A DNA stretch of 64,000 nt from Rhodospirillum centenum SW. GTDB lineage: Bacteria; Pseudomonadota; Alphaproteobacteria; Azospirillales; Azospirillaceae. The notes under the pieces are model-generated. The model searched no databases and was not told the origin of the DNA. It was given only the letters and a program-made list of their open reading frames with translations. Below are positions 10,442-18,779 of this stretch, one piece after another (position 1 is the first letter of the stretch; every line of letters starts with the position of its first letter). A program made the translations under genes and the position numbers. The stretch lies in assembly GCF_000016185.1 (NCBI RefSeq), contig NC_011420.2, positions 826,501-890,500 on the forward strand, read 5' to 3'.

Positions 10442-12097
10442 TCAGCTTTCCTGGTAGAGCCAGTTGCGGATGATGGAGACGGCCTCTTCCGGGTGCTTCT
10501 CCACGATCTCGCCCACCTTGCGCAGCGAGGAGGCGCGGACACGGCCGTCCACCCGGTTGATGTCGATCATCTGTTCCAGCTCCTCGTTGGCCTGGGCCGC
10601 CTCCAGCGCCAGCTCGCGGGCCAGCGCGCCGCCGCCGGGGCCGGCGAGCTGGGGCACGCCGTCGCCGCCGGCCAGCAGGTCGGGCTCGTCCTCAAGCTGC
10701 GGCGTGCGGTCCAGCGCCCGGGCGACCAGGGGCTTGATGACCAGCAGGATCACCAGGATCGCCACGATCGCCAGGACGATGGTCTGGGCGATGCGGAAGA
10801 CGTCCTCCTTCGGCAGGCCGAAGATCGTCTCCTCGCCCAGCCCGGCCAGATCATCCGGCGTGGCGAAGCGCATGTTCACCACCTCCACCGTGTCGCCGCG
10901 GGCGGCATCGAAGCCGATGGCGGATTCCACCAGCCGGCGGAGCTGGTCCAGCTCCGCCTCCGGGCGGGGCTGGTAGGTGGAGGTGCCGTCCTCCGCCGCC
11001 GCATAGGTGCCGTCCACCAGCACCGCGACGGACAGCCGGCGGATCTGGCCCGTCTCCCGCTCATGCACCTTCACGGTGCGGTTGATCTCGTAGTTGATCG
11101 ACTCCTCCGCCCGGCTGGTCTTGGAGGAGGAGAGGCCGGAGGCTGTGTTGGTGGCGTCCGCGGTCGGCAGGTTGTTCGCCACGGTCACCGGGTCGATGCC
11201 GTCGCGGTTCTGGTCCTCGGACTGCTCGTTCACCGTCTGCGTGCTGCGGACGACCTGGCTGTCGGGGTCGTAGATCTCGCTGTTCGTGGTGATCCGGTCG
11301 AAATCCAGCTCGGCCGACACCTGCGCCCGCACGCGGCCGAAGCCGACGGTACGGGACAGCAGGTCCTCCACCGTCTGGGTCAGCCGCTGTTCATAGGCGA
11401 GCTTCTTCTCTTCGGCGGTGGCGAGCATCGCCTCCTGGGAGTCCGACCCCATGCCGCGCGCCAGCACGTTGCCCTTGTCGTCCACGATGGCGACCATGTC
11501 GGGTTCAAGCTGCGGCACGGCGGCGGCGACCAGGGTCTGGATCGCCAGCACCTGTTCCTTGCCCAGGCTGGCACCAGGACGCAGGCGGACGAAGACGCTG
11601 GCGGTGGCGGTCTGGTTCTGGCGGGAGAACAGCTCCCGCTTGGGCAGCACCAGATGGATGCGTGCCGCCTGCACCGGTTGCAGGGTCTGCACCGTGCGCG
11701 ACAGCTCGCCCTCCAGGGCGCGGAGCTGCTGGATGTTCTGCATGAAGCTGGTGGTGCCCAGCCCTTCGGGCTGGTTGAACAGCTCATACCCGACATTGCC
11801 GCCGCTGGGCAGGCCCTGCTGCGCCATCAGCATGCGGACACGGCCGACCTGATCGGACGGAACCTCGATGCGGGTGCCGTCGGGGCTCGCCTTGTAGGGG
11901 ATCTGCTGCTGTTCGAGCTGCTGGACGATGGCGCCGCCGTCGGCCGGGGTGAGATCGCTGTAGAGCAGCGACATTCCTGGGGAGGACCATTGCGACATCA
12001 TGTAGACGAACAGGCCGACGATCACCAGCGTGGCACCGCCGATGGCCGCAAGGCGCACGGCGCCGAGGTTCCGCAGGGTCTGGAGGAAGGAGTCCAC
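10442..12097 (-). CDS. fliF: Flagellar MS-ring protein FliF
   Basis: About 551 residues. FliF builds the inner-membrane MS ring on which rotor and export gate assemble. The sequence shows an N-terminal membrane helix (~20-42), ring-building motifs ([23 protein letters not shown]), the conserved [34 protein letters not shown]-type stretch, a second helix (~425-450, [20 protein letters not shown]) and the cytoplasmic tail that binds FliG ([24 protein letters not shown]). I chose the GTG at 12097, giving [12 protein letters not shown], because GGGAG lies eight bases upstream and this is the usual N-terminus; the frame can also start at GTG 12112. It is the first gene of the flagellar operon. Confidence 0.95.
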   Translation of the reverse strand: [551 protein letters not shown]

Positions 12098-12219
12098 GGG
12101 CACTGCTCCCACAAGGATCCGACGCGGCTGGCGAAGGCCGGTCTGTCCTGATTCTACACAGGGCCATCACCCATTTCGAGGCAGGATGCGAACATTCGGT
12201 GAATAGGGGATTAAGCCAC

Positions 12220-12236
12220 TGGGCAAATTTTGCCCA
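12220..12236. promoter_or_regulatory. 17-base perfect palindrome upstream of fliF
   Basis: TGGGCAAATTTTGCCCA, with eight-base arms around a single central T, lies about 120 bases upstream of the fliF start in an otherwise unremarkable 260-base gap between the flagellar operon and the phospholipase D gene. No run of T follows on either strand, so it looks like a protein-binding dyad and not a terminator. A Caulobacter-type FlbD-binding site or a local repressor site are possibilities. I did not find a convincing sigma-54 -24/-12 element: the nearest GG and GC pairs are nine bases apart, not ten. Confidence 0.45.
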
Positions 12237-12366
12237 ATTTGGAAGAGGTGCGACGATCATGCAACAGGCAACATAGCCTTCAGCGTCGCTGAGGGCCTTG
12301 CATTCTGCATCGATGGGCGCATGGGGGAGGGGGGCACGAAGCCGTGGCGGCCGGCCGGTCCGGCTC

Positions 12367-13902
12367 TTATCCGGGCTTAGAGGCGCGCCGCCGGCGGCGG
12401 TTCAGCCAGCTCCAGTCGACCCGGTGCAGCAGGGTCTGCAACGGCCAGCGCGGCCGTTCCGGGTCCAGCAGTTCGTTCTCGACGAAGAAACCTTCGGCCA
12501 CACCGACCTCGTCCGCCTCCAGCGGCACCAGGGTCCGGCCCGGCCGCCGGCGCAGCGCCTCGATGGCAGCCACCAGGGAGCCGCCCGCCGCGGCCATGGC
12601 ACCGCGCAGGTCGGCGACGGTGCAGCCCAGATGCTCGGCGGCCAGCCCGTCGCGGAAGTCCAGCAGGGCGGCGCGCCGGGTGTCGCTGTCCGGCCGGTCG
12701 GGCGGCACCTCGACGGCGAGGTCGCACTCGGTATCGAAGCCCATGGAGCGGTTGTTGATGTTGGAGGAGCCGATGCGGAGCAGCCGGTCGTCCACCACCA
12801 GCACCTTGGAATGCACGAAGATGCCGCGGCCACGGGCGGTCACGGGCGTGTAGATGCCGAAACGGCCGCCGGGGTCCAGCCCGCGCAGGGCCGCCAGGAT
12901 GTGGTCGCGGGCCATGCCCATGGCCCGCTCCTCCAGCCAGCCCGAGACCTCGCTCGGGTTGATGACGACGATTTCCGGCCCGTCCGGCTCGCTCAGGCGC
13001 TCGGCCAGGGCTTTGGCGATGCTCCGGCCCGCGAGATACTGCGCCTCGATGTAGAGGCAGCGGCGGGCACTGCGGATCGCCTCCAGCCAGAGGGTTTCCA
13101 CTTCGTGCGCCGCGGGCTGGTCGCCATAGGCCGGCTGCGTGCGGGCGATGCCGACGGGCAGGTCGCGGAGAAGGGGGGTGAGATCCGCCGGCCAGGGATC
13201 GGAACCGGCGGGCGGGGGCGGCAGCCGGTCGCCCGTGGCGGACTCCCAGCGGTCGCGGGCAAGCCGGCCGAGCGCCCGGGCGGCATCGCCGTCCACGGCC
13301 ATGGTGACATCGTGGAAGGGGCCGTAGCGGGCGCCGCCGGGCCTGCGCCGGAAATGCTCGGAATCATGGTGGGCGCGGGTGTCCCAGCGGTCCGTCGTCA
13401 CGTCGATGCCGCCGCAGAAGGCCAGCGCGTCGTCGATGACGACGATCTTCTGATGATGGCAGGCCCCGACGGGATGGTCGGAGGCCAGCCGGTACTGCAA
13501 GCGGTCACCCGAGCGCAGATCGAGCAGGAACAGCGGCACCATTCCGCGCGCCGCAGCCTGAAAGACGCTCAGCCGCCATTTCAGCACATGCACCCGCAGG
13601 TCGGGGCGCGAGCGCACCAGCATGGACAGCAGGCTGCCCAGCTTCTGCGGCTGCCCGGCCTCGCGGCGGGCCGGTTCCAGACGGATCCGGGTATCGAAGT
13701 CCCAGGCGATCAGCAGGACCTGATGACGGGCCTTGAGCAGCGCCCGTTTCAGGACCGCGAAATAGTCGGCCGCGTCCACGATGGGCGCGATCCTGTCAGC
13801 CCGGGCGATGCGCCAGCAGGTATCGCCCGGGCGCAGCAGGCTGTCGGCCTGTGACGCCCGGGCGTCCGGTCGGAGACGCGGAGATGTTTCCGCCAGCGTC
13901 AT
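12367..13902 (-). CDS. Phospholipase D-family protein (cardiolipin-synthase-like)
   Basis: 511 residues with two HKD motifs, H150-x-K152-x4-D157 (HQKIVVID) and H364-x-K366-x4-D371 (HSKVLVVD). Each is followed by the usual short Gly/Ser segment (GGIDV; IGSSNINNRS). Two HKD motifs make one active site that forms a phosphatidyl-histidine intermediate, so the protein should hydrolyse or transfer phosphatidyl groups. I see no clear membrane helices or signal peptide at the N-terminus, unlike true cardiolipin synthases with two N-terminal helices. A membrane-associated phospholipase or transphosphatidylase is therefore the safer call. A ~70-residue helical tail follows the second motif. It is transcribed away from fliF and directly ahead of the CsbD gene, with a 17-base gap to it in the opposite order (csbD is downstream of nothing else in the unit). 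Confidence 0.85.
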   Translation of the reverse strand: MTLAETSPRLRPDARASQADSLLRPGDTCWRIARADRIAPIVDAADYFAVLKRALLKARHQVLLIAWDFDTRIRLEPARREAGQPQKLGSLLSMLVRSRPDLRVHVLKWRLSVFQAAARGMVPLFLLDLRSGDRLQYRLASDHPVGACHHQKIVVIDDALAFCGGIDVTTDRWDTRAHHDSEHFRRRPGGARYGPFHDVTMAVDGDAARALGRLARDRWESATGDRLPPPPAGSDPWPADLTPLLRDLPVGIARTQPAYGDQPAAHEVETLWLEAIRSARRCLYIEAQYLAGRSIAKALAERLSEPDGPEIVVINPSEVSGWLEERAMGMARDHILAALRGLDPGGRFGIYTPVTARGRGIFVHSKVLVVDDRLLRIGSSNINNRSMGFDTECDLAVEVPPDRPDSDTRRAALLDFRDGLAAEHLGCTVADLRGAMAAAGGSLVAAIEALRRRPGRTLVPLEADEVGVAEGFFVENELLDPERPRWPLQTLLHRVDWSWLNRRRRRASKPG

Positions 13903-13919
13903 GCCGGGAGGCGTGGCGT

Positions 13920-14102
13920 CTAGCGGGTGATGTCCTTGGCGGTCTGCTTGACGTCGCCCTTGACCTGCTGCGCACGGCCTTCGACGCGGTCAGCCTTGCC
14001 TTCCCGCTGGAGGTCCTTGTCGCCGAGGGCTTCGCCGGCCGTCTCCTTGACGTCGCCCTTGATCTCCCCGACCTTGCCGGAGACCTTGTCCTTGTTCGTC
14101 AT
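13920..14102 (-). CDS. CsbD-family stress-response protein
   Basis: 60 residues beginning MTNKDKVSGKVGEIKGDVKE, the standard CsbD-like layout: a small, highly charged, mostly helical protein with repeated K-G-x-(I/V)-K-x-x-(V/A)-G segments (KVGEIKGDVKETAGEALGD, RAQQVKGDVKQTAKD). Family members are induced by general stress in many bacteria, but their molecular role is unknown. The ribosome site GAAGGG lies ahead of the ATG at 14102; a longer in-frame start at 14144 has no site and no family support. It is transcribed on the minus strand, 17 bases ahead of the phospholipase D-family gene, and the two may be co-transcribed. Confidence 0.88.
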   Translation of the reverse strand: MTNKDKVSGKVGEIKGDVKETAGEALGDKDLQREGKADRVEGRAQQVKGDVKQTAKDITR

Positions 14103-14187
14103 GTCCGGTTTTCCCTTCGCTGGGCGCCATCGTGGCGCGAGCATGGGGTGAACAGCCGGATCGGGAAAACGTCACGCAGCCGGTCGC

Positions 14188-15219
14188 TCAGGCTTCGAAG
14201 GCCGTCCAGTGGTAGCCGTCGGGGGCGACGAAGGCGCAGGCCGGGCGGCCGAACTCATCTTCGACCACCGGCGTCACCTCGCCGGCTCCCGCCGCCGCGA
14301 TCCGCTCCCGCAACGCGGCCAGCCCGTGGACCCGCAGGCAGTAGCCGGACAGGCCGAGCTGTCCGGGCCGGCTCTCCCGGCGGGCGTCGGGCAGGGCGCT
14401 GGCGCTGCGGAAGCGCAGAACGCGCAGACGCGCCGCCCGGACCGGGGCGGGATCGGTCGCGGCCACCGCCGCGTCGAAATCCACCAGCCCGTGCCACTCC
14501 CCCTCCCGCAGATCCAGCAGGCGGGGAGCGCCCCGGGACGGATCGTAGGGCAGGGACTGGTCGGTGGCGCGCTGCAGTCCGAGGGTCCGGTCGTAGAATT
14601 CCAGGATCTCCGGCCGGTCATCCTGGATCACCATGCCGAAATGCATGGCCGGTCCCGTCCGCATCAGGCAGGCCGGGTTGATCGTCGGCTGCGCCCGGCC
14701 GCTGCCGCTGAAGATCTGGACGCAGAGCAGCCGCCACAGCGGCTGCGTCAGGGTCATCTGGCGCGTGGCCGGCACCGGCTGGTCGAACGGGCGCAGCGCC
14801 GCCTCCGGACGCTGCGGCGGCACATGCACGGGGTCCACGAAGCCGATGGGACCGCCCTGGGCGCGCAGCACCTCGGCATGGTTGGCGATGTTCAGGATGT
14901 CGTCGGTCAGGCACGCCAGCCAGCGGTTCCCCTGCACCCGCCAGGGGCCGGTTCCCAGGCCGGGACCGGCCGGCCGGTCCCAGACCATCAGGCGCAGCAG
15001 GCCCTGGTCGGCATCCTGGTGCAGCAGGCGGACGGAGTGCAGGGGGCTGTCCACCCCGTAGAGGGTGCGGGCGGCATCCGCGGCGAGCTGGCCGGCCGGT
15101 CCGACCCGGTAGCCGAACCTCTCCCAGTGGCGGATGGCAGCAACCGGATCGCGCACACCGATGAAGGCTTCCTGCACGCCACCGACAACACCGCTCCTGC
15201 CCGCATAGCGCTCGGCCAT
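14188..15219 (-). CDS. Glyoxalase/VOC-fold protein with two VOC-like modules
   Basis: 343 residues from the ATG at 15219, which has a good ribosome site (AAGGGAG). The protein looks like two vicinal-oxygen-chelate modules. The first runs over ~10-170 (GGVQEAFIGVRDPVAAIRHWERFGYRV, then LYGVDSPLHSVRLLHQ). The second runs over ~180-343 (HFGMVIQDDRPEILEFYDRTLGL, ending CAFVAPDGYHWTAFEA). VOC enzymes bind a metal through His/Glu residues at strand ends. His near 207 and the closing W-T-A-F-E could be ligands, but I cannot assign a full set. Possible roles include an extradiol-type dioxygenase, a glyoxalase or a resistance protein. The neighbours give no clue, and the gene stands alone behind a 447-base upstream gap. 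Confidence 0.65.
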   Translation of the reverse strand: MAERYAGRSGVVGGVQEAFIGVRDPVAAIRHWERFGYRVGPAGQLAADAARTLYGVDSPLHSVRLLHQDADQGLLRLMVWDRPAGPGLGTGPWRVQGNRWLACLTDDILNIANHAEVLRAQGGPIGFVDPVHVPPQRPEAALRPFDQPVPATRQMTLTQPLWRLLCVQIFSGSGRAQPTINPACLMRTGPAMHFGMVIQDDRPEILEFYDRTLGLQRATDQSLPYDPSRGAPRLLDLREGEWHGLVDFDAAVAATDPAPVRAARLRVLRFRSASALPDARRESRPGQLGLSGYCLRVHGLAALRERIAAAGAGEVTPVVEDEFGRPACAFVAPDGYHWTAFEA

Positions 15220-15666
15220 GGATTCGTCTCCCTTCGCCGTTCCCGGTCTGGCTGCCCGGAATGCTCGCCCCCCGACTTCAGGACAGACTCTTTCACGCCG
15301 ATGGCGCTCTTCCAAATTCCATGCTCAATTGACAGGGCGGAACGTGTCGGATATGCGTCTGACACATTCGCCCTCTACCCATTGTGCATGGCGATGCGGC
15401 GGACAGAAAGTGGCTGAAAAACGCCCTTGCGAAGGTTAAGCTGCCGAACCAGTCCGGCGGACGTGTCGAAGCGGGAGGAACCCGCGGACAGTCCGTCGGA
15501 CCCTCAAGAAAATCAAGGCCGCATACCGGAGCAAGGCAGGAGGGCCAAGGGAACACGCCATGGTATATAGTAAATGATACGTTCAGTGAAATAATTCACC
15601 GGATATCAGCACAGATAATGTGCATCAAGGCGCCAAACTAGGCGCCCTAGGGCAGTTGGAGACTAC
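15220..15666. other. Intergenic region upstream of the TonB-system operon
   Basis: 447 bases without a convincing gene. The part nearest 15220 is the promoter side of the VOC gene. The last ~150 bases, before the DUF3450 gene, are clearly more AT-rich than the rest of the window (15560-15625 contains TGGTATATAGTAAATG and GATAATGTGCATC). They carry the dyad at 15586-15599 and a GGCGCC-N6-GGCGCC pair (15629-15646) that can fold into a hairpin just ahead of the ribosome site TTGGAG. This makes it the most likely regulated promoter in this half of the window. Confidence 0.5.
15586..15599. promoter_or_regulatory. Inverted repeat GTGAA-N4-TTCAC in the AT-rich promoter region
   Basis: A perfect 5-base inverted repeat (GTGAA, ATAA, TTCAC) about 70 bases upstream of the DUF3450 start codon, inside the only AT-rich block of the area. 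Because the operon encodes a TonB-type system, an iron-responsive repressor site (Fur- or Irr-like) is plausible, but the sequence does not match either consensus well. Confidence 0.35.
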
Positions 15667-16449
15667 ATGACCCAGTCGAACCGCGCGCGGTGTGCGGCCG
15701 TCGTGGCCGTGACCGCATTCCTGCTGGCCGGCGCCGGAACCGCCCAGGCCCAGCAGATCGAGCAGCTCATCGACCTGGAGAAGCAGGTCGCCCAGGCCGG
15801 TGCGCAGAGCCAGGCCAACGTGGACAAGATCGCGGACGAAACCGACCGGCTCCTTCAGGAGTACCGGACGGTGATGACGCAGATCGACAACATCAAGGTC
15901 TACAACGCGCAGCTCCAGGACCTCGTGAAGGCCCAGGGGACCGAGCGGGACTCGCTGGCGACTCAGATCGAGAACGTCAGTGCCGTCGAGCGTGAGATCG
16001 TTCCGCTGATGCAGCGCATGATCGGCACGCTGGAGCAGTTCGTGAGCCTGGACGTGCCCTTCCTCAGCCAGGAGCGGCAGGACCGGGTTCAGAGCCTGCG
16101 CGCTCTGATGGCCCGCGCGGATGTCTCCACCTCGGAGAAGTACCGCCGCCTGATGGAAGCCTTCCAGATCGAGAACGAGTACGGCCGCACCATCGAGGCC
16201 TATGACGGCCCGCTGGAGCAGGACGGCCGCGTCCGCCAGGTGTCGTTCCTGCGCTTCGGTCGCGTGCTGCTGGCCTATCAGACCCTGGACGGCAAGGAAC
16301 AGGGGATGTGGGACCAGCGTCAGCGCCAGTGGGTGGTGCTGCCCGAAAGCTACCGCGGCGCCATCCGTCAGGGTCTCGCCGTCGCGCGCAGGCAGGCCGC
16401 CCCTGACCTGATCGTTCTCCCCGTTCCGGCGCCGGAGGCCGCCCAATGA
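15667..16449 (+). CDS. DUF3450 periplasmic protein, first gene of the TonB2/TtpC-type operon
   Basis: 260 residues with a clear signal peptide (AAVVAVTAFLLAGAGTAQAQ, cleavage after ~29) followed by a long helical, Gln/Glu/Asp-rich region (~30-110) likely to form a coiled coil. The C-terminal half is more globular (YGRTIEAYDGPLEQDGRVRQVSFLRFGRVLLAYQTLDG, MWDQRQRQWVVL). This is the DUF3450 family, whose members sit at the head of the ExbB-ExbB2-ExbD2-TonB2-TPR clusters known from Vibrio. It should be periplasmic and may link the energiser to the wall or to TonB; its exact role is not established. Its stop overlaps the next start by four bases (ATGA). The ribosome site is TTGGAG. Confidence 0.85.
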   Translation: MTQSNRARCAAVVAVTAFLLAGAGTAQAQQIEQLIDLEKQVAQAGAQSQANVDKIADETDRLLQEYRTVMTQIDNIKVYNAQLQDLVKAQGTERDSLATQIENVSAVEREIVPLMQRMIGTLEQFVSLDVPFLSQERQDRVQSLRALMARADVSTSEKYRRLMEAFQIENEYGRTIEAYDGPLEQDGRVRQVSFLRFGRVLLAYQTLDGKEQGMWDQRQRQWVVLPESYRGAIRQGLAVARRQAAPDLIVLPVPAPEAAQ

Positions 16450-17837
16450 TCCGCTTCACCCCGAAGATCCGCGGTCTTCTGATCGCCGGCGCCGTCGCCA
16501 GCCTGTTCACCGGCGTGCCGGCGGTGGCGCAGGACGCCTCTGCCCCCCAGACCCTGGATCAGCTCCTCCAGCAGGTCCGCCGCGGCAGCCAGGAAGCCGC
16601 CGAGCGCAACAAGCAGCGCGAGGCCGAGTTCCGCGCCGCCCGCAACGAGCAGGCGGCCATTCTGGACAAGGCCAAGGCGGCCCTGAACCAGGAGCTGTCG
16701 CGCTCGCAGCAGCTTGAGCAGGAGTTCGCCAAGGGCGAGCAGCAGCTCGGCGAGCTGACCGCGCAGCTCCAGGAGCGGATGGGCACCCTGGGCGAGCTGT
16801 TCGGCGTCGTCCGTCAGGTCGCCGGCGACACCCGCGGCGTGCTGGACGAGTCCCTGATCACCGGCCAGTTCCCGGGCCGCGCCAAGCCGCTGGAGCAGCT
16901 TTCCCAGAGCAAGGAGCTGCCGAGCATCCAGCAGCTTCAGGAACTCTGGTTCCTGCTTCAGCAGGAGATGACCGAGACCGGCCGCGTCGCCAAGTTCGAC
17001 ACCACCATCATCAACACCGACGGCGAGCAGCTCCAGGCCCCGGTCGTCCGCGTCGGCCCGTTCGTGGCCTTCACCGACGGCGCCTACCTGCGCTTCGAGC
17101 CGGGGCAGGCCAAGTTCGTCGAGCTGGGCCGCCAGCCCGCCGACCGTCTGGTCCGCCTGACCGGGCCGGCGCTTGAGGCGCAGAGCGGTCTGGTCGATGT
17201 CGGCATCGACCCGTCGCGCGGCCAGCTCCTCTCGCTGCTGATCCAGGAGCCGACCCTCAGCGAGCGCGTGGACCAGGGCGGCGTCGTCGGCTACGTCATC
17301 ATCGGCATCGGTATCATCGGCGTCCTGCTGGCGCTGGAGCGGATGATCAACCTCTCCATCACCGGCGCCAAGGTCCGCGGCCAGATGAAGGCCAGCGAGA
17401 TCCGCAAGAACAACCCGCTCGGCCGTGTCCTCGCCGTCTACGACGAGAACCAGCACGCCGACGTGGAGACTCTGGAGCTGAAGCTCGACGAGGCGATCCT
17501 GAAGGAGATCCCGAAGCTGGAGCGTGGCATCAGCACCATCAAGGTGTTCGCCGCCATCGCCCCGCTGCTGGGTCTGCTCGGCACCGTCACCGGCATGATC
17601 AAGACCTTCCAGGCGATCACGCTGTTCGGCACGGGCGATCCGAAGCTGATGGCCGGCGGCATCTCCGAAGCCCTGGTCACCACCGTTCTGGGTCTGGTCG
17701 TCGCCATTCCGATGGTGCTGCTCTACAGCCTCTGCGCCGGTCGCGCGAAGAGCGTGATCGAGGTGCTGGAGGAACAGAGCGCCGGCCTGATCGCGCAACG
17801 CGCAGACGAGGAGCATTTCCGTGACCGAGCTGCTTGA
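16446..17837 (+). CDS. Large ExbB/TolQ/MotA-family protein with periplasmic coiled coil (TtpC-like)
   Basis: 463 residues. A signal-like N-terminus (LLIAGAVASLFTGVPAVAQD) is followed by a Gln/Glu-rich coiled coil (~38-115) and a periplasmic domain up to ~270. The C-terminal ExbB domain has helices at about 277-300 (VVGYVIIGIGIIGVLLALERM), 371-391 (IAPLLGLLGTVTGMIKTFQAI) and 415-435. An ExbB with such an extra periplasmic part is the hallmark of TtpC, which Vibrio requires for TonB2-dependent iron uptake. The likely role is to couple proton flow through the neighbouring ExbB/ExbD to TonB across a wider periplasm. The 3' end overlaps the next gene by 17 bases. Confidence 0.88.
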   Translation: MIRFTPKIRGLLIAGAVASLFTGVPAVAQDASAPQTLDQLLQQVRRGSQEAAERNKQREAEFRAARNEQAAILDKAKAALNQELSRSQQLEQEFAKGEQQLGELTAQLQERMGTLGELFGVVRQVAGDTRGVLDESLITGQFPGRAKPLEQLSQSKELPSIQQLQELWFLLQQEMTETGRVAKFDTTIINTDGEQLQAPVVRVGPFVAFTDGAYLRFEPGQAKFVELGRQPADRLVRLTGPALEAQSGLVDVGIDPSRGQLLSLLIQEPTLSERVDQGGVVGYVIIGIGIIGVLLALERMINLSITGAKVRGQMKASEIRKNNPLGRVLAVYDENQHADVETLELKLDEAILKEIPKLERGISTIKVFAAIAPLLGLLGTVTGMIKTFQAITLFGTGDPKLMAGGISEALVTTVLGLVVAIPMVLLYSLCAGRAKSVIEVLEEQSAGLIAQRADEEHFRDRAA

Positions 17838-18345
17838 GGCACAGAGGGCGATCGGGATCTTCCTGGAGACCGGCGGTGACGTTCTCCTGCTGATCATGTT
17901 CGTCACCTTTGCCTTGTGGCTGCTGATCCTCGAGCGTTTCTACTTCAACCTGTTCCAGCATCGGAAACTGTTCAACGATACGGTCGCCAAGTGGGAGGCC
18001 CGCCAGGACAAGAAGTCCTGGTATGCCTCCCAGTACCGGACGATGCTGATCTCGCAGGCGAAGGCGAAGATCGAAGCGAATGTCTCGATGATCAAGACGC
18101 TGGTGGCGATGGCGCCGCTGCTCGGATTGCTGGGAACCGTGACGGGCATGGTCGAGGTTTTCGACGTGATGGCCGTTCTCGGTTCCGGCAACGCGCGGGC
18201 CATGGCTTCCGGCGTGTCCAAGGCAACGATCCCCACGATGTCGGGCATGGTGGTTGCGATCTCCGGCCTCTACTTCAGCTTCATGCTGAGGCGGCGGGCC
18301 GACCGCGAGGTCGAACGCCTCTCCGACACTTTGGTTCAGGAGTGA
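17821..18345 (+). CDS. exbB: ExbB2-type proton channel subunit
   Basis: 174 residues starting at GTG 17821 behind GAGGAG. Three membrane helices are visible: ~19-37 (DVLLLIMFVTFALWLLILE), ~88-110 (LVAMAPLLGLLGTVTGMVEVF) and ~135-158 (MSGMVVAISGLYFSFML). This is the compact ExbB/TolQ fold, with the conserved GLLGTVTGM proton-path segment. It lacks the long periplasmic extension of the preceding gene, so the operon encodes two different ExbB-type proteins, as in the TonB2 clusters. It forms the pentameric inner-membrane channel with ExbD. It overlaps the upstream gene by 17 bases and is followed four bases later by exbD. Confidence 0.9.
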   Translation: MTELLEAQRAIGIFLETGGDVLLLIMFVTFALWLLILERFYFNLFQHRKLFNDTVAKWEARQDKKSWYASQYRTMLISQAKAKIEANVSMIKTLVAMAPLLGLLGTVTGMVEVFDVMAVLGSGNARAMASGVSKATIPTMSGMVVAISGLYFSFMLRRRADREVERLSDTLVQE

Positions 18346-18349
18346 GTCC

Positions 18350-18751
18350 ATGCGAGCAAAGCGCCATGCGGGTGGGGAGGAGCCGGAGATCGACCTGACC
18401 CCGATGCTCGACGTCGTCTTCATCATGCTGATCTTCTTCATCGTGACGGCGTCGTTCATCAAGGAAGCGGGTATCGACGTCTCCCGCCCGGACGCGGTGA
18501 CCGCCGTGGTCCAGGAACGAGCCAACATCGTGGTCGCCGTCACCGAGAGCGGGGAGGTGTGGATCAACCGCCGTCAGATCGACCGGCGCGCGATCCGGGC
18601 CAACATCGAGCGTCTGCACGCCGAGAATCCCCAGGGTGCCGTCGTCATCACCGCCGACGAGAAGGCCGATGTCGGCCTGATGGTCGAGGTCATGGATCAG
18701 GCCCGTCAGGCGGGTGTCTACAACGTCTCGATCGCCGCGGACCAGAAGTGA
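18350..18751 (+). CDS. exbD: ExbD/TolR-family energiser subunit
   Basis: 133 residues: a short cytoplasmic tail, EIDLTPMLDVVFIMLIFFIVTASFI with the single membrane helix and the essential membrane aspartate (Asp near 21 in PMLDVVF), then a periplasmic domain (VVAVTESGEVWINRRQIDRRAIRANIERL, ADVGLMVEVMDQARQAGVYNVSIA). The layout and length are typical of ExbD/TolR. The aspartate carries the proton that drives the system. Ribosome site AGGAG before the ATG; it lies four bases after exbB and 28 bases before tonB. Confidence 0.95.
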   Translation: MRAKRHAGGEEPEIDLTPMLDVVFIMLIFFIVTASFIKEAGIDVSRPDAVTAVVQERANIVVAVTESGEVWINRRQIDRRAIRANIERLHAENPQGAVVITADEKADVGLMVEVMDQARQAGVYNVSIAADQK

Positions 18752-18779
18752 TCCCGGGTTCGCGGAGGAGGGCAAGGCC

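Noticed and set aside
12181-12240. Sigma-54 promoter for fliF
   Set aside because: The GG and GC elements in the palindrome are nine bases apart instead of ten, and no other match was found.
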